Shown here one piece after another: positions 45,201 to 53,446 of a DNA stretch of 53,446 nucleotides (position 1 is the first letter of the stretch; each line of letters opens with the position of its first letter). The notes under the pieces were generated by a model. It was not told the origin of the DNA and searched no databases. It saw only the letters and a list, made by a program, of their open reading frames with translations. Position numbers and translations under genes: made by a program. The DNA is from CAIKZJ01 sp041675325 (GTDB taxonomy: Bacteria > Bacteroidota > Ignavibacteria > Tepidaquicellales > Tepidaquicellaceae): the NCBI GenBank assembly GCA_041675325.1, contig JBAYUG010000010.1, positions 1 to 53,446 on the forward strand, given 5' to 3'.

Positions 45201-47729
45201 AAAGACATCAATAAAATATTTATAATTATCACCTTCATTCTTCCTCGAAGGATCAATAATACTAAGAATTTGCATCATACTGTCTTCCGGCACAAGGTTG
45301 AGCGGTGTCATTTCATAAAGTTCATCAAGTGTGTATCCTAAGTTATCTGTTGCCGCTTTGTTTACATACTTAAATTTCAGAGTAACTGAATCGAGTAGAA
45401 ATATTTCGTCCAAAGAACTTTCGAATATATGCGCAAGTTTTTTATTCTCTTCTTCAATTTTCTTGCGGTCATTTATATCAATATGAGTCCCTAACATTCT
45501 CTTAGGTTTTCCCGAACTGTCGTATTCTGTTATTTTACCGGTTGAAAGTATCCATTTCCATTCTCCTGATTTTGTCTTATCCCTGAATTCAACGCAATAT
45601 TCTGTGCTGCGTCCGTTGAGGTAATCTTCGTACTTTTTGATAATATTATCTTTGTCATCCGGATGTAATCTGCTGTTCCATGATTCGTGTGACTCAGAAA
45701 AATCCTCAGGCTCATAACCTATCATTCTTGCATATTCGGGAGTAATAATAGCTTTACCTGTTTGAATATTCAAATCGTATATTCCTTGCTTTGAAACAGC
45801 AAGAGCAAGCTTTAATCTTTCTTCATTTTCCTTTAATTGGTTATCCGCTCTTTTTCTTTCAGTAATATCCGCAAATGAAGCCTGCAAACACACCGCTTCA
45901 CCTATACTATTTACTACGCGGTTTGCTAATATTTCTACATCAAAAGTGAGTCCGTCCTTTTTTCTCGCTAAAAGTTCGCCATTCCAGAAACCCGTGTCTT
46001 GCACTATTTCCAAAACTTCTTTGGCTTTTTCAAGAGACTCCCAGATTTCAACCGCATTTTTGCCCAGTACTTCGGTTTCTGAACTGAATCCCCACATCTT
46101 TAGAAATGCAGGATTCACATAATTCAGGTTACCGTTCAAATCAGTAGTTACAAAAGCATTAGTTAATGACTCAATTGCCCAGTCTTTAATCCATAATTCT
46201 TCTTCGATTTTTTCCTTTTCTGATATATCTTTTAATGCGCCATACAAAGTGCTTCCATTATTACTCTGTACACATTCTGCATGAGACTCTATCCATTTGA
46301 TATCTCCGTTTTTATGCTTTATTCTTAATTTACAAACAGACTGCATTCCTGGAGTTAGACCTATTACATTTTCATCAAAAATATCTTGGTCTTCATCTGC
46401 AACAATGAACTTCCAGCATTTTTTTGAAATGATTTCATTAATAGTATACCCGCATATTTTCTCCGATGCACCTGCCATCCAATTTATTTTGGAAGATTCC
46501 TTTTTATCCGCTGTGCACGAATAAACAATATCTGTAATATTAGAAGTAACTCTCCTGAACCTTTCTTCACTAAGCAAAATAGATTCCCGCATGTCGTGCT
46601 CTTCGGTCACATCCCTGAACACAATCACTGCTCCTACTATTTCTCCGTGTTTATTCTTTATAGGCGCTGCTGAATTTGTTATCTGAAACTCTTTGCCTTT
46701 TGTTGAAATAAGTTTTGTGCTGTATGTTAGACACGAGGCATTTCCTGTTTGCAATACCTTCTTGATGAGGTCTTCTGATTTTTCACCCGTCTTTGTGTCA
46801 ACTGTAAAAATCATTTTACTAAGTAGTTTATTCTCTGCATCCGCATACTTTATTCCCAGCATTTTTTCAGCCATCGGGTTCATTCCGGTAATTCTTCCTT
46901 TGATGTCAGTCGCTATAACTGCCTCTGCGATTGAATTTAATGTGATGCGGAGATTTTCATTTATATCGTGTATTTTCTGCTCTGCTTTTTTGTATGCTGT
47001 AATATTTCTTACGAAAACAATGGCGCCGTCTAAACCATTATACCTGAAAGGAACTCCTGATACTTCAACGTTTATGTGTGAGCCGTCAATCTTTCTGTGA
47101 ACTTGTTCTACTAATGGTACCTTTTCCTTTTTCTTATTTAATTTCTGAATCCTGGATTCTATCATGTCATGAAAATCAGTATGAAATCTTTCCATTACAG
47201 GTTTGCCAACCATTTCATTCGGACTTGTTGATCCGTATAATTCAAGACACTTCTTATTGACATAAGCAAATTTTAAGTCTGTTTGTATGAAGATAGCCTG
47301 GGGTGCATTATCTAAAATTATGTTAATAGTGTCTTCAATCTTTTGAACATTCTTCCCGTCCTCATTTTCTTGATTAATTTTAGTAAAATAAGAAATGAAG
47401 TAATCCTTTTTGACGTAGTAAGCAGATACTTTATACCATTCATTAAGGTAATTTGAAAAATGTTCATATTCATGCTTGCCGTTCTTCACCGACATTTTCT
47501 TGCAGAAAGAACTTAAATCGAAATTCTTATTTTGTGCAAAAGGAAAAACCTCTTTAAATTTTCTTCTAATTATATCCTTTGCTTTAATGCCCGATATTTC
47601 CTCGAAAGCAGGATTTATTTCAATGAATTCATAATCTATCGGCTTGCCTTTTTTGTCCTTAATTATTTTATGATATGCATATCCGAATGGCGCTTGCATT
47701 AAAATTGAATGGGGTAAACTAATTTTCAT
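42213..47729 (-). CDS. Multi-PAS hybrid sensor histidine kinase
   Basis: Protein of 1838 aa with no membrane segment or signal peptide, so a soluble cytoplasmic sensor. About ten PAS domains occupy residues 1-1275, many closing with DISERKKAEE-type linkers. A GAF domain is near 1293-1443. HisKA has the phospho-accepting His in FLANMSHEIRTPMNG (about 1478). HATPase_c has NLIKNAIKFT, DTGPGIPEEK and GSGLGLSIVKAY (about 1658). A receiver domain has ILIAEDDD and the phospho-Asp in ILMDIKMPVMNG (about 1768), and the REC Lys in SKPISK. The first and ninth PAS domains are clearly related (PIDYEFIEINPAFE versus PVDYRFLAVNPAYE). No partner regulator is adjacent. Confidence 0.93.
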   Translation of the reverse strand: MKISLPHSILMQAPFGYAYHKIIKDKKGKPIDYEFIEINPAFEEISGIKAKDIIRRKFKEVFPFAQNKNFDLSSFCKKMSVKNGKHEYEHFSNYLNEWYKVSAYYVKKDYFISYFTKINQENEDGKNVQKIEDTINIILDNAPQAIFIQTDLKFAYVNKKCLELYGSTSPNEMVGKPVMERFHTDFHDMIESRIQKLNKKKEKVPLVEQVHRKIDGSHINVEVSGVPFRYNGLDGAIVFVRNITAYKKAEQKIHDINENLRITLNSIAEAVIATDIKGRITGMNPMAEKMLGIKYADAENKLLSKMIFTVDTKTGEKSEDLIKKVLQTGNASCLTYSTKLISTKGKEFQITNSAAPIKNKHGEIVGAVIVFRDVTEEHDMRESILLSEERFRRVTSNITDIVYSCTADKKESSKINWMAGASEKICGYTINEIISKKCWKFIVADEDQDIFDENVIGLTPGMQSVCKLRIKHKNGDIKWIESHAECVQSNNGSTLYGALKDISEKEKIEEELWIKDWAIESLTNAFVTTDLNGNLNYVNPAFLKMWGFSSETEVLGKNAVEIWESLEKAKEVLEIVQDTGFWNGELLARKKDGLTFDVEILANRVVNSIGEAVCLQASFADITERKRADNQLKENEERLKLALAVSKQGIYDLNIQTGKAIITPEYARMIGYEPEDFSESHESWNSRLHPDDKDNIIKKYEDYLNGRSTEYCVEFRDKTKSGEWKWILSTGKITEYDSSGKPKRMLGTHIDINDRKKIEEENKKLAHIFESSLDEIFLLDSVTLKFKYVNKAATDNLGYTLDELYEMTPLNLVPEDSMMQILSIIDPSRKNEGDNYKYFIDVFSQLKKHEKEQFVFETIHKRKDGTTYDIEVHLQYMEIGNESYYTAIIIDISERKKAEEKLRTSDKIFTHSIEMLCISGFDGYFKVLNPAWSRTLGWSTEELLSKPWNEFVHPDDLKVTEDVASVIIDGKEIYQFENRYLCKDGSYKILSWNSFPYPEEGIMYGVARDITGYRKTEQEYKKLFEEMLDGFALHEIICDDDGRPVDYRFLAVNPAYEKMTGLKATDVIGKTIIEVFPDLEHHWIDKYGEVALTEQPIHFEGYSNVLKKYFDIKAFCPSKFQFVTIISDISRRKEAEEELTREKERAEEKEKQFRALFYNSPDIVAMTDTNGVFLDINRVTPGYSKDETIGTNVKDLLTPEQCEDFDAAVKRALETGLPQRYEPKIKNPAGEYQYWNNRISVVKGEKNHLVINFTNVTEQKKIEEAILNAKEISEANEILLRKQTEEIILNNERLESLLKISQYQTNSKQELFNFALEEIVQLTRSKIGYIYFYDETTQQFTLNTWSKEVTKECEVADQDRIYSLDSTGCWGEAVRQRIPIIINDYEEENEFKMGIPEGHVKLQKFLTIPVIVDNAIVAVAGVANKETDYDSSDVRQLKLLMDTVWKISERLKLIENLKNAKQKAEESDKLKSAFLANMSHEIRTPMNGILGFLDLLKEPNLSDESKSEYISIVNQSGERLLNTINDIIEISKIEAGQLQLNFSDVNISEIMDYHYQFFRKQTDEKDIAYNITEQVQKEGAIVITDKHKIDGILTNLIKNAIKFTTKGSIEFGNYIKDNNLVFFVKDTGPGIPEEKIDAIFGRFVQGDLSPYTRSYEGSGLGLSIVKAYIDLLNGKIWVESKVHIGSTFYFSIPYNPISITVNYYDQEEPVKYVFNKNDKILIAEDDDVSYEYIHNLLKKEGLSIVRAANGEEAVNKAKENADIALILMDIKMPVMNGIDATKQIRKFNKEIPIIAQTAYAMLEDRKNVMDAGCSDYISKPISKTLLISKLNYFLNKNE

Positions 47730-47936
47730 AATTATAATATTATATTATGATCGAGAAACTCTAATTAACTGAATTTATACAATCAGATTTTACTTTTCTA
47801 TGCTTTAAATAGTGCATTCACAATTTTAATTCTTTCCCAATAATTGTAAGGTGTGCAGTACTAAATGCTAATTCCGGTTTTAAACAACTAAACAGCGGAA
47901 AATAGTATTAAATCAATAAAGTTTACTTCTTTTTAC

Positions 47937-48851
47937 TTACTTCATTACCAAAACAATCAAATACCACATAAATAATGTTATAAACGAAACAGGTATTCCC
48001 AATCCTACCATGAGGTTAGCAAGTTTTGGGTTCAAATCATAAGCTACTGCCATCACAGAACCCATAACCATCGGCGGCATTGCTGATTCAATGAGGCTTA
48101 CATCTATTTCCAATCCTCTTTGATTCATAACAATATAGTAAATCAAATAAATTAATGCAGGTGCAAGAATTAGCTTGAACAGAAGTCCGATGGAAAGTTC
48201 TTTGAAAGGTAAATGTTTCAGTGAAATTTTTAACTGCAGTCCTACCGATATAAGGGCAAGAATAACTATCAATCCGCCGAGTATTTCAAGAACATACGCT
48301 GTAGTTTCATCATGAACATATCCGAATATTTTTAATACTATAGCAATGATAGTTGCAATGAACGATGGATAAGTGAGTATGTCTTTTGTTATCTTTTTCG
48401 TGCTGACCTCTTTGGATGAATAAAAAGAGGACACAACAACTCCAAATGTCGCAAGTATAACAAAACTACCTGCCTGATCAATGATTACACCCGTCTTTAG
48501 ACTTTCACTTCCGAACATTGTAACTAAAACAGGGAATCCAACGAAGGACGAATTGCAAAGTCCGGCAGTCATTATGAGCGCACCTGTTGTTTGCTTATCC
48601 CATTTGAATACTTTTGCTAGTAATACAAAGAAAATCAGTGCGAATCCAAAAACTATATACATCGATGCAGCAGGGTAAATAATCTGAGAAGTGACTTCAA
48701 CCTGCGGAATGTAAAGCAGCGCAAGTGCAGGAAGAGAAATATTAATTACGATAAAGTTAAGTAACTTATGGGCATCTTTGGGAAATGACTTAATCTTCCG
48801 CAGTAACACTCCGGCAAGCAAGCATAAGAAGATTAAAATTATATTTCCCAT
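47937..48851 (-). CDS. AEC family permease (auxin efflux carrier-like)
   Basis: Protein of 304 aa, ten predicted hydrophobic segments with the two-repeat arrangement of AEC transporters. LNFIVINISLPALALLYIP, the conserved LNxFVFYFALPALLF-type region, and GLCNSSFVGFPVLVTMFG are family features. The late GIPVSFITLFMWYLIV closes the second repeat. Bacterial members move malate, other carboxylates or unknown anions; the substrate cannot be read here. It stands alone between the kinase and a divergent thioredoxin-fold gene. Confidence 0.9.
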   Translation of the reverse strand: MGNIILIFLCLLAGVLLRKIKSFPKDAHKLLNFIVINISLPALALLYIPQVEVTSQIIYPAASMYIVFGFALIFFVLLAKVFKWDKQTTGALIMTAGLCNSSFVGFPVLVTMFGSESLKTGVIIDQAGSFVILATFGVVVSSFYSSKEVSTKKITKDILTYPSFIATIIAIVLKIFGYVHDETTAYVLEILGGLIVILALISVGLQLKISLKHLPFKELSIGLLFKLILAPALIYLIYYIVMNQRGLEIDVSLIESAMPPMVMGSVMAVAYDLNPKLANLMVGLGIPVSFITLFMWYLIVLVMK

Positions 48852-48972
48852 TGCTCAAATTAGCTATCATCAATCATAAATAAAATGAATATGCTAAGCC
48901 TCAAAATGAAATTATTTGTCTAATATTTGCGTTTCAACATATAACAATAAAAATTAAAGGAGACTATAATAT

Positions 48973-49551
48973 ATGAAAATAGTAAGAATTTTATTCACAG
49001 TATTACTCGTCGTATTCATTTCGCTTAATTCTTTTGCAAAAGACCCGGGTGAAAAAGTAAACGATTTCACAATAGTGAATTATGACGGTACACAGTATAA
49101 TTTGAATAATGCCCTTCAAAACGGGTATGTTGTAATAATGTTCTGGTCAACAGAGTGCCCTTATGTCCAGCCCTTCAATGACAGGATTAACAGTTATGTC
49201 AATGCTTTCAACGGTAAAGGAATAACATTCTGGGCGATAAACTCGAACACAACCGAAAGCACCGAAAGGATTAAGCAGCATTCTGAAGAAAATAAATACG
49301 TGTTCCCGATGCTTAAAGACGAAAACAGCGTTGTTGCAGACCTGTTCGAAGCTTCACGCACACCTGAAGTTTTTGTTCTTGGTAAAGATAGAACAATACT
49401 TTATCACGGCAGAATTGACGATAACAGCAATGCTGAAAAAGTAAGCTCAAACGATTTAAACAACGCACTAAATGAACTGGTTGCAGGTAAAGAAATTACT
49501 GTCAAATCAACAAAATCATTCGGATGTGGTATTAAAAGGAACGACATGTAA
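48973..49551 (+). CDS. Exported thioredoxin-fold (peroxiredoxin-like) protein
   Basis: Protein of 192 aa with a signal peptide (MKIVRILFTVLLVVFISLNSFA). AhpC/TSA-like thioredoxin fold: PGEKVNDFTIVNYDG, then VVIMFWSTECPYVQPFNDR with a single Cys at the redox position (CPYV, not CxxC), and the cis-Pro region EASRTPEVFVLG. A later Cys in KSFGCGI might act as resolving residue. The likely periplasmic thiol role is inferred. Shine-Dalgarno AAAGGAG at 48956-48962. The next thioredoxin gene starts two bases after the stop, so they form a pair. Confidence 0.84.
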   Translation: MKIVRILFTVLLVVFISLNSFAKDPGEKVNDFTIVNYDGTQYNLNNALQNGYVVIMFWSTECPYVQPFNDRINSYVNAFNGKGITFWAINSNTTESTERIKQHSEENKYVFPMLKDENSVVADLFEASRTPEVFVLGKDRTILYHGRIDDNSNAEKVSSNDLNNALNELVAGKEITVKSTKSFGCGIKRNDM

Positions 49552-49553
49552 TT

Positions 49554-50039
49554 ATGAAAATTATCATTTTAGCTTTATTGATTTCAATCACTTTTATAAA
49601 TGTTTACTCTCAGACAGTTATTCCTGTAAAGTCAACTGATGACCTTATAGAAATTCAAAATTGTGTGAAGGGAAAAGTTGTACTTTACAACTTCTGGGCA
49701 ACCTGGTGCAAACCATGCGTAGCGGAATTCCCTGAACTGATTAAGTTGTATAATAATTATAAGGATAAAGATTTTGTAATAGTGTTCATTTCGCTCGATG
49801 CTCCTGAGGAGTTGAAAACTAAGGTAATTCCTTTTCTCGAAAAGCAGGGAGTAGATTTTGATTCTTACTATAATGATTTCAAGAACCCAGAAGACCTAAT
49901 AGATTTTTATGATAAGAAGTGGGAGGGCGCTATACCTTCAACGTATATTTTCAGCAAAGAAGGTGTCCTCAGTACCAAACTTGTCGGAAGTAAAAATTAT
50001 GAGTTCTTTGAGAATGAAATAAAGAAATTAATAAATTAG
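49554..50039 (+). CDS. TlpA-like exported thioredoxin
   Basis: Protein of 161 aa with a signal peptide (MKIIILALLISITFINVYS). A classical redox site WATWCKPCVAEFPELIKL (CKPC) and the cis-Pro in GAIPSTYIFSKEG indicate a TlpA/ResA-type periplasmic thiol-disulfide oxidoreductase. Partners are unknown; cytochrome maturation or protein repair are usual roles for the family. Coupled to the upstream thioredoxin-fold gene and followed by a perfect terminator. Confidence 0.92.
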   Translation: MKIIILALLISITFINVYSQTVIPVKSTDDLIEIQNCVKGKVVLYNFWATWCKPCVAEFPELIKLYNNYKDKDFVIVFISLDAPEELKTKVIPFLEKQGVDFDSYYNDFKNPEDLIDFYDKKWEGAIPSTYIFSKEGVLSTKLVGSKNYEFFENEIKKLIN

Positions 50040-50062
50040 TTCTAAAGTATTTATTGAATCAT

Positions 50063-50099
50063 AAAGGTACGGATGATTTTATCCGTACCTTTGTTTTTA
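50063..50099 (+). terminator. Intrinsic terminator after the thioredoxin pair
   Basis: AAAGGTACGGAT, loop GATTTT, ATCCGTACCTTT, then GTTTTTATG. Twelve perfect pairs, 23 bp past the stop. Confidence 0.92.
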
Positions 50100-50112
50100 T
50101 GTACTGTAACAA

Positions 50113-50547
50113 TTAAACTCTGTAGTTGTCAGCTTTCCAGTTCTTTATAGATTTCTTTATGTCTTCTTCTGATGTACCCTTTTCCACCGCATTCTTCGCT
50201 AACTCAATAAATTCCTCGTCAGATGCAAACCGTAATCCTATTATTTGCCTGATTGTAAGTCTGCTGTCAAGAGGTTTCCCTGTTAGTAAGTAATGTCTGA
50301 AGTTTTCCTCGGCTCTTATTGCTCTGTCCTGTGCTTTCAGCGAAAAACTTCTTGCAAAGAAGAAAACAAACAGCAAAGCTATCGAGATAATCAGGAAAAA
50401 CAGCCAGAGTCTCATTGAGGCTCCCTGTCCTATAGCATCTATAGTATAATATACCGATGATACAATCATGAGCATTATCATCGGAAATGTTACAACGTGG
50501 AACAGTGCGACAAATCTTCTGTGATTTGAATAATTTTGTTCTTTCAT
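50113..50547 (-). CDS. DUF6526-like membrane protein
   Basis: Protein of 144 aa. QNYSNHRRFVALFH at the N-terminus is the opening typical of DUF6526. Two membrane segments (about 14-34, 45-66) follow, then a soluble helical tail (FARSFSLKAQDRAIRAEENFRHYLLTG ... LRFASDEEFIELAKNAVEKG). Function unknown. It is the last gene of a minus-strand run and starts three bases after the decarboxylase stop. Confidence 0.85.
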   Translation of the reverse strand: MKEQNYSNHRRFVALFHVVTFPMIMLMIVSSVYYTIDAIGQGASMRLWLFFLIISIALLFVFFFARSFSLKAQDRAIRAEENFRHYLLTGKPLDSRLTIRQIIGLRFASDEEFIELAKNAVEKGTSEEDIKKSIKNWKADNYRV

Positions 50548-50550
50548 TTC

Positions 50551-51972
50551 TTAATATTTAATTTGTTTGGAATATGTTTTTATAATTTCATAAGCGTTCT
50601 TTACATGTCTTTCTTCTACGTTCGTCTGAGCTATAACAAGCCTCAATGTAAACCTGCCCTTAAGCTTTGTATGTGAAAGGTAAATCTTACCGGTTTTGTT
50701 CAGCTCATGCATAAGCTTTTCGTTAATAATATTCAGAGTCTTCTCGTCATTTAAATTTTCCGGTTTATACCTGAAACAGATGACGTTTGCAATCATGGGT
50801 GCGAGAATCTCGAAGTCCGGTTCCTGCGTAATTTTATCATGTAAATCCTTAGCTAAATTTATATGATACCTTACCTTTTCCTGCAGTCCTTTGATTCCGT
50901 AAGAACGAATCACAAACCAAAGTTTTAATGCCCTGAATCTTCTTCCGAGAGGTATTCCCCAGTCGCAGTAATTATTCGCAACATTATCAGAACGTGTTTT
51001 TAAATACTCTGGTATTATTTCAAAAGTATTTAAAAGTGCATTCTTATCTTTTACAAAATAAGCAGAGCAGTCAAAATTCGTGAACATCCATTTATGCGGA
51101 TTAAACACAAATGTATCAGCTTCTTCTATTCCTTCTGCCATCCATTTGTATTCCGGCAATATCAGTGCTGTTCCGAGGTATGCAGCATCCACGTGAAGCC
51201 AGAACTTGTATTTTCTCTTTAGCTGAGAAATTTCTTTTAAAGGGTCAACTGCCGTACTCCCCGTAGTGCCTATCGCTGCTACTACGCATAACGGATGATA
51301 ACCCTTTTCCATATCACTTTTTATTGCCTCTTCGAGCTTCTCTGGTATCATAGTGAAGTTTTTATCAACTTCTATCTTAACAAGATTGTCTCTCCCGATG
51401 CCCGCTATTTTTACCGCCTTTTCAATAGATGAATGTGTTTCCGTCGAGCAATAAACTCTGTACTTTTCCTGTCCTGAAAAGCCTTCCTTGTTTATTCTGA
51501 ACTCTGAATGATATTCTCTTGCCGTTATTATCGAAGCGAGCGTTGATGTTGAAGCAGTATCCTGTATAACACCTATAAAGTTCTTCGGGAGACCTGTCAT
51601 GTCACGCAGCCAGTTCATAACCTTCTCTTCAAGTTCTGCAGCGGATGGTGATGTTTCCCATTTCATGCATTGTGCGGCAAGGGCTGATATTAACATTTCA
51701 GCAAGCAGTGATGGATAGCTTGAGTTTGCAGGAAAATAAGCAAAGAAGTTTGGACTTTGCCAGTGTGTTATTCCCGGCATTATTGTTTTATTGAAGTCGT
51801 CAAATATATCATTAAACTCTTCGGGATCATCGGGAGCTGTGTCTGGAAGTTTATCAAAAACCTCGTGATACTTTACGTTAGCTTTAACCGGATATTTTTC
51901 AATCTCTTTCAAATACTTATTAATCCAATTCAGTATTTCCTCAGACGCTTTTTTAAATTCGTTATCTGTCAT
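50551..51972 (-). CDS. PLP-dependent amino-acid decarboxylase (group II, aromatic-type)
   Basis: Protein of 473 aa, like aromatic-L-amino-acid/tyrosine decarboxylases. PGITHWQSPNFFAYFPANSSYPSLLAEM, GVIQDTASTSTLASI, LHVDAAYLGTALILPEY (Asp for the PLP nitrogen) and NPHKWMFTNFDCSAYFV (PLP Lys in HKW) are the family motifs. The product would be an amine; Trp, Tyr, Phe or Dopa are possible substrates. The ATG overlaps the stop of the upstream CxxCH protein gene (TAATG), so its translation is coupled to that gene. The pairing of a cytoplasmic enzyme with a secreted haem protein is unexplained. Confidence 0.92.
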   Translation of the reverse strand: MTDNEFKKASEEILNWINKYLKEIEKYPVKANVKYHEVFDKLPDTAPDDPEEFNDIFDDFNKTIMPGITHWQSPNFFAYFPANSSYPSLLAEMLISALAAQCMKWETSPSAAELEEKVMNWLRDMTGLPKNFIGVIQDTASTSTLASIITAREYHSEFRINKEGFSGQEKYRVYCSTETHSSIEKAVKIAGIGRDNLVKIEVDKNFTMIPEKLEEAIKSDMEKGYHPLCVVAAIGTTGSTAVDPLKEISQLKRKYKFWLHVDAAYLGTALILPEYKWMAEGIEEADTFVFNPHKWMFTNFDCSAYFVKDKNALLNTFEIIPEYLKTRSDNVANNYCDWGIPLGRRFRALKLWFVIRSYGIKGLQEKVRYHINLAKDLHDKITQEPDFEILAPMIANVICFRYKPENLNDEKTLNIINEKLMHELNKTGKIYLSHTKLKGRFTLRLVIAQTNVEERHVKNAYEIIKTYSKQIKY

Positions 51973-53446
51973 TACTTCATGTGTAATAGTTTGATAAGCT
52001 TGCTCTCGTTATTTGATGTTATTTTTAAAAAGTATATACCGCTTGAAAGGTTGTTCGGTTTGTAGATAAAAGTATTTGGACCTTCGTTATAAATTCTTCC
52101 TTCAATACCATCAACTTCTCTGCCGCTTATATCATACACTTTGAATCCTGCATATCCTGTTTTGCTCAAATTGAACTTAATAACCGTTGAAGCATTGAAA
52201 GGATTCGGATAATTCTGATACAGCTGAAAACCGTTAGCATTTTCATTCTGGCTGCTGATTCCTACAGTTTCGTAATTGTTTATTCTTGCTATAGTTTCAA
52301 CTTCTGCTATGCCGCTCAAATCCATTCCGTTAATTAGTCCTGTATAGCTTTTCACAATCACTCTTAATTTATTTATTTTCTTCCACGGTGATATAAAAAC
52401 CGATTTGCCGTTAACATCAAGAGATCCGGTACTTTGAATGTGCTGCACAACCTGCTCGTTATAGTATAAATATATTTCACAATCAGTTACCTGTATATTA
52501 GTCTGGTTTGAAGAGTTAGGCATCACATTGTATAGTTTGATTTCCCTTACATCAATCGGTAATTCCCACCTTAGTTCAACATTCTCATTTATTCCGCCGT
52601 TTGATATCCAGTTTACTGAGAGGTCTTTATTTCTCGCCTCTCTGTCAACTACATTTCTTGCATCCGAGTTATTATATGTACTGCTTGCAAAAGTGTTTGC
52701 TGATGTGGAAAGATTCGTAAACTGCGACTCAGTAATATTTACAGGGACTTTTATTTGAGTGTGTCCTGCATGGCATCCGACACACTTGGTTCCTGAACCG
52801 TTGTTAGCAAAATTGAACCCTGTTACATGTGCAAAATTTCTTTTACCTGTCTTCAGCACTTTTCCCGTAGAATCTACAACCTGCTCAAAAGATTGTAAGT
52901 TTGCGGCTATATCACCTTCAGCAATCTTTCCGTCATAATCTACTTTTACTGTTCTTACTAATATAGGCTCATCAAGTCCGAAAGGATTTTGCCTTTGATG
53001 GTTTACATAAAATCTTATTCTTGCATTCTTTGTTATGCTGGGTGCATCGCCAATTGGTGCATCTACAGGACCGTTTGCATATATATTCATGCAGTCAAAC
53101 CTGAACAGTCCCCCTTGATAAAATGTAGAAGGGTCGCTTGTGGGGGGCAGTTTATTTAAATCGTAATCCATTAGATAATCTGCTACAGGAGGTCTTCTTT
53201 TGGGAAGTAATACTTCTGCGTTCAGTTCCAGCGTTACGGGCAGGTCAACAACAGGTAATACATTTAATCCTTCCTTTGTACACGTAAACACTCCATAATC
53301 CTGCTGCATAACAGTTGAAGCGTATGAAAACATAACTCTTCCATTGCTGATTGGCACCGGGTCAACAGCATACGGCGGGAGCATAGTTCCTGTAGAAGGC
53401 GGATTCTGTACATAAAGCTGTGTTGATGTATCAACACCCGCAATAT
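51972..53446 (-). CDS. T9SS-exported protein with CxxCH haem motif and discoidin-like domain, 5' part outside window
   Basis: The frame is open to the last base of the window (AGVDTSTQLYVQNPP precedes the first in-window Met at 53384), so the N-terminus is missing. From 53384 there are 470 residues. The first third has VDPVPISNGRVMFSYAS and related propeller-edge sequence found next to cytochromes. KCVGCHAGH is one c-type haem site. Residues about 235-365 resemble an F5/8 (discoidin) sugar- or surface-binding fold (ELRWELPIDVREIKLYN). The last 85 residues are a T9SS sorting domain (NYPNPFNAST). It is likely a surface redox or binding protein. Confidence 0.78.
   Translation of the reverse strand, partial: IAGVDTSTQLYVQNPPSTGTMLPPYAVDPVPISNGRVMFSYASTVMQQDYGVFTCTKEGLNVLPVVDLPVTLELNAEVLLPKRRPPVADYLMDYDLNKLPPTSDPSTFYQGGLFRFDCMNIYANGPVDAPIGDAPSITKNARIRFYVNHQRQNPFGLDEPILVRTVKVDYDGKIAEGDIAANLQSFEQVVDSTGKVLKTGKRNFAHVTGFNFANNGSGTKCVGCHAGHTQIKVPVNITESQFTNLSTSANTFASSTYNNSDARNVVDREARNKDLSVNWISNGGINENVELRWELPIDVREIKLYNVMPNSSNQTNIQVTDCEIYLYYNEQVVQHIQSTGSLDVNGKSVFISPWKKINKLRVIVKSYTGLINGMDLSGIAEVETIARINNYETVGISSQNENANGFQLYQNYPNPFNASTVIKFNLSKTGYAGFKVYDISGREVDGIEGRIYNEGPNTFIYKPNNLSSGIYFLKITSNNESKLIKLLHMK

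Overview
The window is AT-rich chromosomal DNA from a Gram-negative bacterium of the Fibrobacteres-Chlorobi-Bacteroidetes type, most likely an Ignavibacteria/Chlorobi-like lineage (inference). The evidence is six secreted proteins ending in the same type IX secretion (Por) C-terminal sorting domain with the NYPNPFN motif, LPS heptose genes, a TamB-like envelope protein, complex I genes, frequent genes without a Shine-Dalgarno sequence, and TTG starts. No tRNA, rRNA or CRISPR was seen.

Layout. 1-7.5 kb (+): ADP-heptose synthesis (kinase and adenylyltransferase as adjacent separate genes), a 1546-residue TamB-like protein, and a T9SS-exported phospholipase-D-fold protein with only one intact HKD motif. 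7.5-9.7 kb (+): RNase R, whose conserved N-terminal helix-turn-helix is encoded upstream of any ordinary start codon. 9.7-13.9 kb (-): nuoC-D-E-F, interrupted between E and F by a repeat-flanked GxxExxY gene. 14-15.5 kb (+): a T9SS-sorted sugar dehydrogenase. 15.7-18.2 kb (-): guaA and an N-acetylglucosamine-kinase-like gene with a 4-bp overlap. 18.3-18.8 kb: a gene-free patch of short-period repeats related to those around the GxxExxY gene. 18.9-20.1 kb (+): three small secreted or membrane proteins.

20.1-29.9 kb (-) is an island of three large T9SS-sorted surface proteins (one beta-helix-like, two Ycf48-like beta-propellers). Its two ends carry a divergent direct repeat, at a constant offset of 9810 bp, of the 3' end of the DUF2752 gene and the 3' end of ligA. 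Inside it are a shared 340-bp sorting-domain/terminator cassette (offset 6789 bp), a truncated propeller pseudogene, and two homologous leader regions with promoter, hairpin and a coupled 85/86-codon ORF. This island is the most unusual part of the window.

29.9-35.4 kb (-): ligA, a RodZ-like protein, an outer-membrane protein and a DUF6600-like secreted protein. 35.6-41.2 kb looks like a peptide-use module: an M2-type peptidase lipoprotein facing an OPT oligopeptide transporter, a degenerate GxxExxY paralogue and peptidase T. 41.2-42.2 kb is mostly non-coding, with a 132-bp array in strict 11-bp register and a tiny four-cysteine membrane protein. 42.2-47.7 kb (-): an 1838-residue soluble hybrid histidine kinase with about ten PAS domains. 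47.9-53.4 kb: an AEC permease, two thioredoxin-fold exported proteins, a DUF6526-like membrane protein, a PLP-dependent decarboxylase, and the 3' part of a T9SS-sorted protein with a CxxCH haem motif running off the window end.
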